Positions 25,743 to 38,917 of a stretch of DNA of 64,000 nucleotides are shown here, piece after piece. The first letter of the stretch is position 1. Each line of letters opens with the position of its first letter. A program made the position numbers and the translations under genes. Below the pieces are notes generated by a model, which made no database searches, was not told the origin of the DNA, and was given only the letters and a program-made list of their open reading frames with translations. The DNA is from Lates calcarifer (Eukaryota; Chordata; Actinopteri; Centropomidae): NCBI RefSeq assembly GCF_001640805.2, contig NC_066838.1, forward strand, positions 12,301,132 through 12,365,131. Reading direction: 5' to 3'.

Positions 25743-28700
25743 GTTTCTGATCAACTCTTGATACTGATTCTGACTGATTTGTGCACAAATTGTGAGGTTC
25801 TCATTAGCAGTTCTGAGATATATTCCTTCCCTCTAAAGTCTATCACCAAACATGAATATTTAACAACACATATGACACCAGGACAGATTGATGTGACAGC
25901 TCCCCACCCAGAGGTTACAGTATACATACAGTATGTATGTCCTTTTTGTATGTACTATTTCCATATGCAGATTGCTTCATGGCTTTGCATGTTCATAAGA
26001 AATTCCTTCTGAATACTTCTTGACCCAGCGACCCTCACAGTGCATGTGACAGCCATGCAAAAGCTCTTGATTAAATGCTTTGTTCGGAGTGAAATGCATT
26101 TCTCGTGCACTGATGTATTATGCACACACTGATGTATTATGCACACATCATCTACCACCCTCAATATGGGAATTCATGTTTGTTTCTATGGCAACAGATA
26201 TCAATGTGGTAACTAATGCATTCTAAAAATTTCAGTGGAGAAAACATTTTCAGTGTTTAGTGATATAATCACTCATATTGTACATACAATACATTCTTAT
26301 TAATTGCAGTGAAGTCAAGCTTAATGTTTCAGTTTTCCGTGGAGAGGGGCAGGGGAGGTAAACACCTAGAAAAACAGATGAGACTGCTTTTGCAAAACCA
26401 CCCAGTGAGCATTTTTTCCCCTCATTTGCCCCAAATCCTTTTAACCCAGGCATCTGGACCGTGGCTGCAAACAACTTAAATGTTTTATGCCTGGGTAATC
26501 CAAGTCTATTCACAAAGCAAGACTGAATAAGGCTTGTGAAAATAAATAAAGTGAAAAGGAGAGGTGGTCCCCCAGGGATCAAGACCTCCTATTTGCAGGT
26601 GTGTATGGGTCCATTAAGAACCATATGGACTGTGGGTGTAGGAATAAGATACCAGGGCGGTGGGATCATATGAGGACTGCTGTCTTCTGGGATGAAAAAA
26701 AAAAACAAATAGTATTAGTTAGTAAGTGTGGAGCAGTAGGGGAAAGAAAGGTATGTGTTTAACATCTCAGGATTTAGCCAAAGCGACTGAGAAGAATAAC
26801 ATTGGCATTTCCTTCAATTGACAGTTTCTTTTCTGGAGGCTATTGGAGTGCTCGTGCTTCATTACACAGAGATGGAGAGAGAGAGAGTTTATCAGTCACC
26901 ACAAAGAGCTGCTGGAATGCATTGAGGACACTCCTTGCCTTGAAACCGATCACTGTCAGGGTTGGCAGGGTACAAACTGCTGACTGATTCAGTGTTCCTA
27001 AAGCTGAGGTGTTACAACGACTGTGAAACAGCCAGTGGCATCTTCCTCCTCTATTAGCATATTCATGTGCAAGAACTGATTCTGTCTGACACAACCGAAC
27101 ACACACACACACTGCAGCTGCAACCTTAGGCTTTGTGTTACCTTATGTGATTTGAAATAATTAAACATGGAGAAATGTTACAATCTATGGCCACAGAGGT
27201 GCTGAAATACACTTTTAGAAATCACTTCCTCTTCCAGCATCTGTGAATGTTTAGACCACCTCAGGTGTGAATAAAATGTCATGTATAAGCCAGGAGAGCT
27301 TGTTTCTTGGGAGTAAAATACCTTCTATACCTTAGTTTATCTATACAATACCACTTAGCCCTATTTAATATAAACTGCCACAGTATTTTCATCAAGATAA
27401 AAACTCTCCTGGCTTAAACTGACCCCCTCAATCACAGACCAGCAAGGTCAACACACATTAATGAGATCAGGCTGATAGACTGCCTGAAGAATTTTCCCTA
27501 TCTCATTTAATTCAGAGACAAAACGTATAATCTTGCCACTCACACAGGAAAAAACCTAAATTAAAAAACACACATGCAATACAGCTTCACTTCAAACATC
27601 TTGCAAAACAAAACTACAAAATCCTTTCCACATAAACAGGAACAAAATCAACAAACAAAACCTCATTAGAAGAAAAAAAATCTTTAACCACAAAGTCTCA
27701 GGGCCCAAACTGTAAATCTTTTAGAACATTCTGGCTTTAGTTCACATCTAGAAAGAGACAGAGGAGCATTGTCAGTGGATCTGACATTATTTGTTCATAG
27801 TGACATAATAGTTAAGCAGCACATGTCTTGTTCCCTCTCCTGTAATGTGATGAAAGTACTGAAATCACTTGTAAAGTGAATCTCAAAACCAGTGTAGGTT
27901 TGACAGTTAGTACCTGGCTCCCTGCTGAACCAGCTGCAGGTACTGCAAAGATCAGAATAAAGAGGAGTCAGTGTGAAATTGAACTGTTTTTTTTCCAGAG
28001 ATAGCAACTCTGTAACTTCCTGAGATTTATTGCTGCTTTCAGAATGAGAAGGTCGCTGGTCTCCATGTGAGCACAGCAGAGTGTAGTTTTCAGATGTGCT
28101 GATATTGTTTCACAACTGCTGAAAGATCCCTAAATGAAACACACAAACTAAGACAACAAATATGGACTAAAGTTACATTTTGACACTGCCCTGTGACATC
28201 TTCAGTCCCTACAGGCATCTGTGTGATAAATGTACTGCGGAGGCATGTACTGTTGTTGGAGTATGTACACAATTAAATTTTTAAGAAATGAATATTTCAT
28301 AAATACATTTCCATTCACACACAGTGGTTTACATTCATGGTTCAGGAAGGCATGGGCAGTATCGCTACAAATAATGTCCATGTACATGTGCGTAGCATGT
28401 GCAGTGACATAAATATTCATGACACAAGCTGTTATTCAGTTTTCTCATTTATTTGCTTTGCTCTGACTCTGTCTTGTTGGGCTGACTTATATTTTTTCAT
28501 CAGAAATGAGTGTCAGGGGATTATGTGAACACTGACACAGATTAATTCACATTTTAAAAACATGATTTTTCTCAGTAGGAATGGGGCTGGAACATGTCTA
28601 TGAACAGGACAGTGACTGAAGTGTTAGAATATGAGCATAATGATCAAAACATGTTATTGTAAAGGTTTAAAAGTGCCTGAAGTGCCTGATGTGCAATTAT

Positions 28701-29319
28701 GCACTTGTACATCATGTACCTAATACTTTGCTCTCCCATGTGTGTTTTTCCAAGGGTAATATTTACTGCAGGGTTGTTCCAATAGATTACAGAGGACAGA
28801 GGTTTCTATTATTTTGGTCACTCCATGTTTTTGAATGACATGAAATGCAATATAGATATTCACAGGCCTCAGGGGATGAATTGTTCTGTGACCTCTAAAC
28901 TTTCCTCTAGTGGAAACAATCTGGCCAAAATTTTCAAAATACTGTCATTTTAACATTTATGAAGCACATTCATGCTCCACAGAGCAAAAACCCTTTCCAT
29001 GCTGGGGCCTCCATGAGCTTTTCTCTGCCACACCCACAGGTCAGCTTTGGCACATTGTAGATGAATTGCTATGAACTTTGATGAACACATTATTGCCCCC
29101 ATGAGGATTTTAATTTTAATAACCTGGATTTTCCTCTGGCAGCTGGCACCTTTAACACAAAAGGAGACCAAGCTTTTAACTCACTTCTTAAAACATAAAA
29201 AGCCTTTTATTAATGTTGTTTTATGTATTTTTTATTCTTGTTCTATTGTATTTTGGGAATTTAGTTCTATTTCATCCTGCATACTTTTATCTGCTGGATT
29301 GTTTTACTTTTGTTTTCCT
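25743..29319. other. Intergenic DNA with a 19-bp tandem duplication
   Basis: No gene supported. CACTGATGTATTATGCACA is repeated exactly twice head-to-tail at 26108-26126 and 26127-26145. Confidence 0.5.
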
Positions 29320-29380
29320 TATGTAAAGCACTTTGATGTTGAACCAAAAGGTGCTATATAAATAAACTTTATCATTATAA
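29320..29380 (+). mobile_element. 3' tail of a retroposon
   Basis: TAAAGCACTTTGATGTTG followed by GGTGCTATATAAATAAAC resembles the 3' terminal segment shared by many teleost SINE/LINE copies. The 5' part is not recognisable, so this is a truncated remnant. Confidence 0.5.
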
Positions 29381-32300
29381 TCCTTATCAATTTATTTACA
29401 TCACTGTCCCACCTAAATTCAATGATCCAATGTGTACATTTTCTCTCATGGTAGGGTGTAATAAATACTGCAGCCTGTAGGAGCCACCGGTGGAGCTTTA
29501 TACTTGTTCACTTGCATTGGTTGAGTTGAAGGTACTTTGTTGATTTGTACCTCGAGTCACGATGCAGATGATCACCTCTGCTCCTTTATTTGTTATGTTT
29601 GTTTGTTTGGTTTATCATGGGTATTTTGGAGCCATATTTCTGCCAAACAGAGAAAAATAAAGATGATCTCCATTTTATAGATGCCCATTTATCTCATGCG
29701 AAGCATATGAAACAGCACACAGTGTGTTATATATTGCCTTCATATATTTTGTTATTATCAGTCATAAAAATCCCTGTGCCATGGCACACAGAGCAGTGCC
29801 TTGTGAGAAGGAATGAGATTGTCTCGGCTGGATTCATGTTGTATGGTTTGCTGACAAATGAGGGCACAGATTAAAACACACAAGCACGCACACAATCACA
29901 TGCAGCTCACGCACACACAGATGCCATGATGTTGGAATCCAGATAATCCCAGTGTTGTTAAGGTATCAGCTGAGACACTCTTTATCTGGTCAAGTCTACA
30001 TCAACTGTCTCAGCCTTAAAATCCTGTACTGCAGACTTTTTAAATGACATGGTAATCAAAGAATGCACCAAAATGTTGAAGTCCAAGACAAGTGTGTTTT
30101 CCTTCCCCATTTATATTCTATATTCAAATCTGTGTTTCCCTGTAGTCACTGTGTTTAGTTTTAGAAATGTTCATTGTAAATGCACATGAATAACACATGC
30201 TGAGGTCAAGGTCTTGGTCTTCTATCAATTTTCTATAAAGGATTTACTGAAATGTCCAGGTCCTTACCCAAGGGCAGGACGTCAGGATCTAGCTGCTGTG
30301 CATGCTGATTACTAGCCAACATCACAGTACATACCGTAACCTTTCACAAACAGACCCAGTGACATGAGCTAGTGAGCACAGGTTTAACTCCATGTTTGAC
30401 CATTTATACAAGATTACTTTGAGGGATAAATACAGGGTTGTTGCTGTTGTAGATGTAAATAGTGTTAATCATGACTGATGCTAACTCAGCTGTTTTGTGC
30501 CTAAACTGAACCAAACCAAAAACATGTCAGCATTAGATCAGAAAAACTGTGATTTGTACTAGTTATAGAAGGCAGTGACAAATTATATTGTATATCCAAC
30601 AGAGACATCAGATTAGGAAAGGCTAATATGTGTCATCCTTGAGGGCAGTGACATGTATTTTGCTGATATGGTTGTTAGAAAACACCACAGCGGCAACCAG
30701 GGCAGAGCAGAATTAATGGCTACAGGGACTAGATGTCGGCTCATTCTGCATAAAATAAGCTGTGTTCAGTCTCTCAGACCAAAGTCGAGCAGTATTTAAC
30801 CCACATTAAACTGTGGCTGTGAGCACAGCTGTGAATCCAGGTCTGTTAATCTGCATTGATCCGTGGGCGAACATGGATTTGTTTGTTGGTTAATTGTGGA
30901 AAGGGTAAAGGTCGCAACTGCTTTTTTCATAATTTGACAGATGCATTCTGAATTAATCACAGAGGTCATAAATTAATGTTTGATTTCTATCTAATTTTTT
31001 TCTAAGAAAAAAAAAATCCAGGAAAAAATCTTTATCTTTGTGTTACATCTGAGTTAGAGTCCTTGGTCTAACACAGAGATTTGACTTCAATACCCAAAGG
31101 TCAAATTGAGTTAATTAGACACTCCACCCTGAGAGCGCTTGAGGCAACACCTGATCTAAAATCAAATCAGCAGCACTTGGCAGTCCCACTCCTGCTTGTA
31201 CCACAGACAAAGAGACAGGAAAAAGCACACAAACGCTCTAAAGTAAGCAACTCCATGGGACAAGCCTGCTAAATTATAAATGACCTGGACAACTGAAAGA
31301 GCAAGTTCTTCTAATGGAAAACTTTTCAAGCAGCACAGAGTGATGGGAAGAGTGGGAGAGAAAGAGAAGCTTTCTCAAAAAAAGCCAAGCTCTGTATCTC
31401 AGTGGGGAGAGGTGGGTTTGGGATGAATATTTTATCCTTCCCTCCCCCTGTATCCTCTCACTCTATCTCTCTCTATCTTTCTGTCTCTGACAAGACCAGT
31501 TCTGCTCGAGTAGAGTTATCTGTCTTTTTCAGAGGCGTTTCGCGGCCTTGGCCACAGCCTCAATCTCAGCACCTCGCTCCCATCGAGACCAATCACAGGT
31601 CACGCCTGCCTTCAAGTTGTGGCAGCCCTGTGCTGACAGCCAGCCGGCTGAATTTAAGTTTCAGTACCGTGGAGGTTTTTCTTACCATCTACTCTCATCT
31701 AGTCTCACACTATGACATCCCCCATCCTCTTTATTTTTTAACCTTGGTTCCTCTTTCTCCCCTCTGCTGTCTTTCACATGCACCATATCGCTTCTTTTCT
31801 ACCTCCACCTGTCCTGCCGTATGATTTTTCAGTTCTGCCTTGAATCACTGACCCTTTTTCTTTTAGCTCTCTCTCTTTTTTGATTTCTGCACTAATGCTA
31901 CATACAGTTCCCCCGCCTCCCACGCCAGCCACTCACAGACACACATTTTTGCACTCCTGTAACCCTGTGTTTTGCATTTCACCAGCTGCTGCCACACAGT
32001 GTAAGCATTACACTCACGCTGACACGAGGGCGTTGTCAATTAGGAGAGGGCTGTAATGTAAAACTCTGGGGTGCTCTCAACAGGAGGGTAAGCGCCATTT
32101 CAATCAGAATACAATCAGGGGTGACACTTAGCCGATGGTTCAGCTAAGAGTCTGACAGCTAATTCCTGACATGCCATTGCAGAAATGCCAATTTAATGGT
32201 GATGGTGGAATTTACTCCCCATGTCATGCCACATTATTTTGCACATTATAATACTTTATGTAAATATGTGTTTTAATTTCCTCCTTGCCAACATTTGCCT

Positions 32301-35300
32301 ATCACGTCACTCACTAATAGGCATTATACAGCACATGTTAACACTGTCAGGCCTGACATGATGGCAGGTGTAGTGAACAGCAGTATTCCTCAGAGAGCAT
32401 TTCCTGCCACAGCTCCATCACTAACAGCTCTGAGAGTCACCTGGCTCGCTTCGAGGAGCACTCATCTCACTGACCTGGAAGAACCCTGTTACAAAGTAAA
32501 TGCCTCTCTCTCATGGCGGGGAGACATATCAGGGTTGATGGCACGTCACCGCCTCATTCTGCAGCTCTTTTCACCTTTCGCAGGTTAGCTACTGGTGGAC
32601 GAGGCGGCCAGCAGCTGCAGAGGAAAGAGGTTTCTGTGCTTTTAAAAGTTACTGTAGGTGGAGGACACACAGCCAGTACAATACCAAGCAAGAGTACGAT
32701 TAGCTTAGGCTCAACTCAGATATATTTTCTATTTCTTGTGACAATAGTAATTAGCATTTAAAAAAATCCAACACATGCTGCACAGACACAAGCGTTAAAC
32801 ATCTATATACATAAAATGCATACATACCATGAGTGCTCTTGAACACATGAATAATGAATGCTCACTCATGCTGCTCTCAAAATAGTCTACTGTCAACATG
32901 CCAGCCTGGCATGACAGTAGGAGGATGTTGAATATTGGATTGCATCTCTCAATGCTGCAATCAATAGCTGGCAGGTCAACATTCGGTCTAAGAATCTGAC
33001 GCACCGACGTGAAAGGGATATTCAAGGTTATAGAGAGAGTGGAGAGCACCTTCCCAACTCTGGCCCACCTCTGATAGAAACTGTCAGCAGCAGGGTTAAA
33101 ATTACTCAGAGCTGAATAACTTAATGTTGGAGAAAGAGAAGAAATTAATAGTCAAGAGAGGAAAACAAAAAGAATGGAAAAAACAGTACTTGTTTTTTTT
33201 GCAGACATAAGTGTTTCTGGTATCTTGCTGCTCGCCTCCAGCTCTTACTCATGAAGAGAAAACCTGGCCTCAAGGAAAACATTAAAGCAAAGGTAGATTC
33301 TGATTAAGTAAGACTGCAGTCCTCCCTTGTGGGCTCGCTATTCTCTGACATTAATTGTGCAAAGACTCCTTAATGAGTCAAATGGTGTGAGTGCAGATTT
33401 GGGAATGTAGGAGTTTTTTTTTTTTTGTAACTGTATCTTCTTGGAGGTTACTGCTCACTCTTTCCAGATGCAACTAAATATTGCAACTAAAAAATATGAG
33501 GAAGAATTTGTCTGAAAGAGATGATGTTGCTGAAGATCTGAAAGATTTCTGCTCCACATCCTCACACTTGATGAAAAAAAGTGACCATGTCATATCTGAA
33601 AATGTTGCGCCTGCCTGACTTTGAACAACCCCCTTCCTAGAAATCTTATTTTCTGTTACTCATGTTTGTCAACTTCTGGCTGTCCTCAAAATAACTGGCT
33701 CGGTGAATATCAAACAATCCACTGAAATTCTTGGACACAGAGATAAGGTTAACAGCCCTTTAAAAAGTGCTAAGGTGCTGAGTTTTCCAGCAATAATGGT
33801 CTTTCCCTCTCTGCTCACTGTGGGCTTATCTTTTCCTGTAAGATGAACAAGCACACCTCCCAGTGTATGACACACTGAAAATTGCTGCTGATTTCTAAAG
33901 AATATCCCTGGTATGAGTCGTCTCAGTGGCGTGACTAATTCATCCAAGAAACCACCATGATAATAAAGACTCTAAGCTACGAGGCACACTGAACAAGATT
34001 ATAATGGACTGCAGCAGTGCAGCAAGCTAGCACATTAGTCATCCTATCAAAAAATATTGTTCCTGCTAGTGATTTAGTTCTAACAAGGGATAAATACTTT
34101 TCTCCTGCATTTAAAATAGGCTTCAGGTTCACACATTGATTTTTCCTGCTGCAATCAGTAGAAACTTTCGAGGTCTTAATGGCATCCTGAAGATTAGGAA
34201 GCCAGATGTTGTGAATGTAGATCCTGAAGTTTTAGCTCAGTACCTGTGAGGAAGAGTGCTGTTAAGTTGAATAATCTACAGACTCCAACTTCTTGGTCCC
34301 GAGCTGTTATCAGCTCTGCAGGAGAGGTCCCTACACAGATTTTGCCTTTTACTGTCTGAGCTCTGGACATTCAGTCCCTGCAGCCTCAGCCTGAGAAAGA
34401 TACTAAAAATATCTGGGACAAATGTCTAAATCCTGTTTTAAGTTAATTCACTCCAATGGAGTTCTTAGCCATATAGCGCTCTGCCAAACACTCTCTGCCA
34501 ACTGGGCCTCATAAAATGGTAATGAGAACGCTGCCGTCTGCTGACAATGAGATAGACGCAGCTAACACAGATGCACTGGCAGCAGATCGAGATTGGCTGC
34601 TTATTTCACTGTTTGAAAAATGCTGCATGCCGGAAAGTGGAATCACCTTGAAAAAGTATCTCTGATAGTTTGAATTTGTCCCTCTGGCTCAGTGTCTACA
34701 ATAGAAAAACAGTTCATTTAGAACTGAACAGTGTCTTTCACTGACACTCGGTGCTTCGGTCTAGCAAATGAGCTCTGTGTCCCACTTCTGTCATCGCTCC
34801 TGAGAATGATTCATAGTTGACAGCAGCAAAAAATCAAAGCAGCAAATTAATTTCTCATAACCTGTCTATTTGGGGATAGCACTTTAAAAAATCAAGAGTA
34901 AGTGCTCCGTTAGCTCCAATGAAGTGAGCTCCAAAGCGCTCTGCCTGCTATTTCTGTAATCTAGCTGCTCTTTGCTGCAGTCCCCAGTGAATAGCAAACA
35001 TCTTTTGTTAACACTTTAAGCCCTGTGTAAGACCTCAGCTCTCTGGGGGCTACTGAAGGTATTAATATTTCACTCCCTGTACATAAGATGAAACTTAAAA
35101 GACCATCAAACTGGCAGTGAGTGTTTATCTAAAGGGTCAGCTGACACAACAGATGGAGAAAGATAAATGTTGATTCCTTTTCAATCTCAGTGGAGGAGAG
35201 TATGGAAATCTGTCTTTCCTCCTTGTGAAGCAAGATGCACAGTATAAAGTGCCTCTTACTGTGTAAGCTACATTCAAGATACCACTGTGCCTGAGCAGAG

Positions 35301-35670
35301 TTGAATAAGGTTAAGCAAGAGCAGTGTTTTATAACACAACTTCATTTCTGACAAGAGACCAGTGATGGCCTGCGTGGCCTGTTGAATAAATAATAAAGTG
35401 GCTATAATCAACAGCCTATTTTTAAACCACCATTAACAATGGATCATGTGACTTCTTGTACAGTATGTAAAAACCAACAAAGATTTATCAACCCACTCTG
35501 TGGTTTCCTTCAGCCCTACTTTACTGCTTCTCTCTTATTTTTTATTATTATTCATATTGTTTTTGGCTAAATTAATTAATGCTGATGTTGTCTTCTGGGT
35601 TTGTAAATAGGCAACAAGTTCACCTTATTTATGGCTTTACCATAGGGCTTTACGTTTGAACTTGTTTCTG
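29381..35670. other. Intergenic DNA, nothing recognised
   Basis: More than 6 kb without a supported gene, RNA gene or repeat family on either strand. Confidence 0.45.
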
Positions 35671-35684
35671 CTGCCCCCTAGTGG
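35671..35684 (-). promoter_or_regulatory. CTCF-type motif, reverse orientation
   Basis: The minus strand reads CCACTAGGGGGCAG, a complete match to the CTCF core consensus CCASYAGRKGGCRS. It is the best match seen in the window and stands alone in intergenic DNA. Occupancy is not known. Confidence 0.6.
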
Positions 35685-38600
35685 CCAAAAAAAGAAACAG
35701 TAAGTGCAGTTTAACAGTTGTTAGATAGATGATTGATAGATGATTGTTGTATGTGTGTTTTTTAAACTACTTTTTGTCTTTTTTTGATAATTACTTTATT
35801 CTTGATTGCATAACTTTATGGTACATTACTCCCCCTTTTCCCCACAGGATTTTTCTGTGCCCTCTTCATTTCTTTCTTTTCAAAAAGAGTTTTGAATAGG
35901 TTTCTTTTCCTTGTCTGATTTTGGGGTAGTTTCTGTGTATCTATTTTAGAATTTTATACATATATTATCCTGGTTCTACATTTTGTTGTCTATCATGTAA
36001 TTTTAGATTCAGTTAACTTAATGACTTGAGTGGTTGTAATCCTTTCATACTGTACAGGACCTTTAATTAGACATTCTTTTTAACCTTAACTTAACCTGAC
36101 TGAGTGAGCCTTGTCAAAAAATTGGTTTCTTATCATAAAAAATAAAAGTACTGGAGCTACAGTGCAAGTGTGCATGGCTTCACCTTCTATTTAACCTGTG
36201 CGGTCTGCTGTCACGCTATCACAGTCAAATGTTGCGCTACCTCAATGGATTTTTTACATTTTAGTTCAGTCTTTGAAGTCCTGTGATACCAGCGAAGAGG
36301 TAATGAAGACAAATGAAGGCTTCCTGTTCAGGCTCATTATTGGAAATCACTCGTCTGAATAAATGTACTGCTCTGTGCATTTAGACTTCAGAGGGACCGT
36401 CTGCAGTCTTGTTATTCATCCAGGGTACAGCAATTTGCTTCATGGCTGAGTCATATTGGTCATTTCAGTTCATCTGATTAACATAGACCGGCATACCAGC
36501 TAATTAGATACACAGACTAATGCAATATAGTGTAATAACCCTGCAATAAAATCTTTGCCCAAAAGGAGCTCATTCACCTCTTCAGTCATTTGGTGTTGTG
36601 GTGTTATTCAAAGACGTTTTAATGTTTTGTCCACCCCTGTTTATGTAGGAATTGACGAGGCGGACAGAACAGTAGACAGGCGTTGCAAACTAGCATAAGC
36701 TATAAATGCTGTGGTATGTGGCATTGGTCAATGTCAATAAACGTTAAATGAATTAGAAACACCTTTCAGAACGGTGCAGTTGAGCACAACAGCACCACTA
36801 ACTATAGCTTTTAAATTCAGGTGAATCACGTCTCCATACACACTGTTAACAAAGTCTGAACATTATAAACTCCACAAAGATAGGATATATTACATTTATT
36901 ACACAGACCCAATAAACCAGTCACTCGGTTAATATCCAATTCTACAGCCTCAGGTTTAACACGACCACTGCAGTCATGTACAAGTGTCCAATAATTCATA
37001 CACGGAGCTACAGTCCACTGTAATTTACTTTCCTTGCCCCTGCCTGTGTCAGATGAAGACCTCCATGCATGACCTTTAAAACTGTTGTATCAGCTGTCTC
37101 AGTCCTCTGTGAAGCCATAACATGTGCGCTGATTCACCTCAGTTTATACCGTCTGTAACTGATGCTGAGCAGACCATCCATGAGCATTAAATACTGGCAT
37201 CTGGCAGGGGCACAGGAAGAGAGAGCGAGATGAGATAAAAGAGCATTTTTCATTCACTCCCCTCTCTGTGGTAGAAGCACTCTAGGATGTTTACCTGAGC
37301 ATTTTTCTTTTTTTATTGCACCAGCATCTGGCTTTTTTTTAAAATCTATGCAAATTCTTGTCAACTATGAGGACTTCATTTTGAGCAGATTTAACAGGGA
37401 AGAAATCAAATACATTTCAACAGATAATTAAATGTGAAGGTAACTATATCATATTAAAATGTAATCCTCAGGAGAAAAAAAAACTATGCTCTTGCAGTTC
37501 TTCTGTTTTACCAATCAAAACTGTAGGTATACAGAAAATTTTTATGTGTTGAGAGTTTCTCTTTAGTATAGTCCTACTGTATCAAATGCACAAGGCAACA
37601 AACCCTTTAGTTTGGCCAGTAGAATAAGACAGTCTTTCATCTTGTCAATTAATGCCATCAATATCATGACAAACTCAAGATTCATTGTATATATCAGGGT
37701 GTGGGAATACTAAAAAAGTGGAATGAGAAAACTGTGAAGCCAGATGGAAAAGGCTGCCGTTGGAAAAGACAAAACAAGAAACTGAAAAGAGGAGGGCAAG
37801 AATAGAAGCATCCCGGGGAAAGAAAAAACAGGGAGAGATGCCATAAAAGTGTCTTTTATGTCAGCCCAACTGGAGCTGCATGAATAATTTCAGTCATTTT
37901 CTATTGCACTGTCTCAATCCACAGTTGTGTAAATGATAACAAAAGCATAACAAAAAAGTGGGTTAGCCAGAAAGCCAACTATGGGGAAATCCAGAGGTAT
38001 CGCCTTGCTAATTTCGTACTGGAAAACCCTGCTATTACTCATTTCAGTTTGCCCTCAGCCATCTTATATCAACCACAAAAAAAAAAAAAAAAGCCACTTA
38101 TCTTCTAAGAAGCTGAAAGCGCTGCAATGCTAATGTGGCAACAACTGCCAACATTCCTACATCATTCAGAGACTATTTAACTTCTACTTTCAAATCCATT
38201 GTTCAACTGAGACAGTACATGAAATCTACTGTCACTTAATCCTTAACTAACTTGCTCACTTGTTCTCTTTCTGTCTTTTTGTGCAAAAATACTCAGCTGC
38301 CTAATCCTGCATGGAGAGATAAGAGTTAAACTGCTATCAAAGTGAGTGGTACTGATCTCATATTTGATATTTACCGACTTAACTTTCCTTTTAAGTGATT
38401 GTAAACTCAATGGACAAAGGTCATGTAGGTCGCTACTGTGGCAGGACATTTAGAATCAAAGGCTGTGAATCTCCAAAGCCTAAAAATGCCTGGTGACAAA
38501 TGAAACATCCTGTAGCTTTACTGCTCATGATGATATATGAAGAAAAAATGATGTACTTGTTTTTTATGCGGTAAATGAATACTGCAGAGACAGTGTATTG

Positions 38601-38883
38601 ATTGTCTGACAGCCCAACGAGAATACAGACACTGTTTAACTTGCTGTAAATCAATCTGTAGTTGCAGGTACATGGGAGTAGCCAGCAGAATGGCTGTATT
38701 ACCGCACAGTGTTTATAATGAGGTAGCTAATGAGGATTACCCACAGCCTCGTACAGATTGACACACTGATACCTGCATTTTCCCCAGCTCGCTGTTTTGC
38801 CCTGTTAATAAACTGTACACAAAGCTCACAGGGGAAGCTAACATCACATCATCTTAATACACTCCGACTGGGCCTCAGGCCTG

Positions 38884-38884
<1 letters not shown>
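35685..38884. other. Intergenic DNA, nothing recognised
   Basis: AT-rich, without supported genes. A short poly(A) run lies near 38079. Confidence 0.45.

Positions 38885-38915
<31 letters not shown>
38885..38915. repeat. Microsatellite (TG)n
   Basis: Fifteen uninterrupted TG units. Confidence 0.95.
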
Positions 38916-38917
<2 letters not shown>

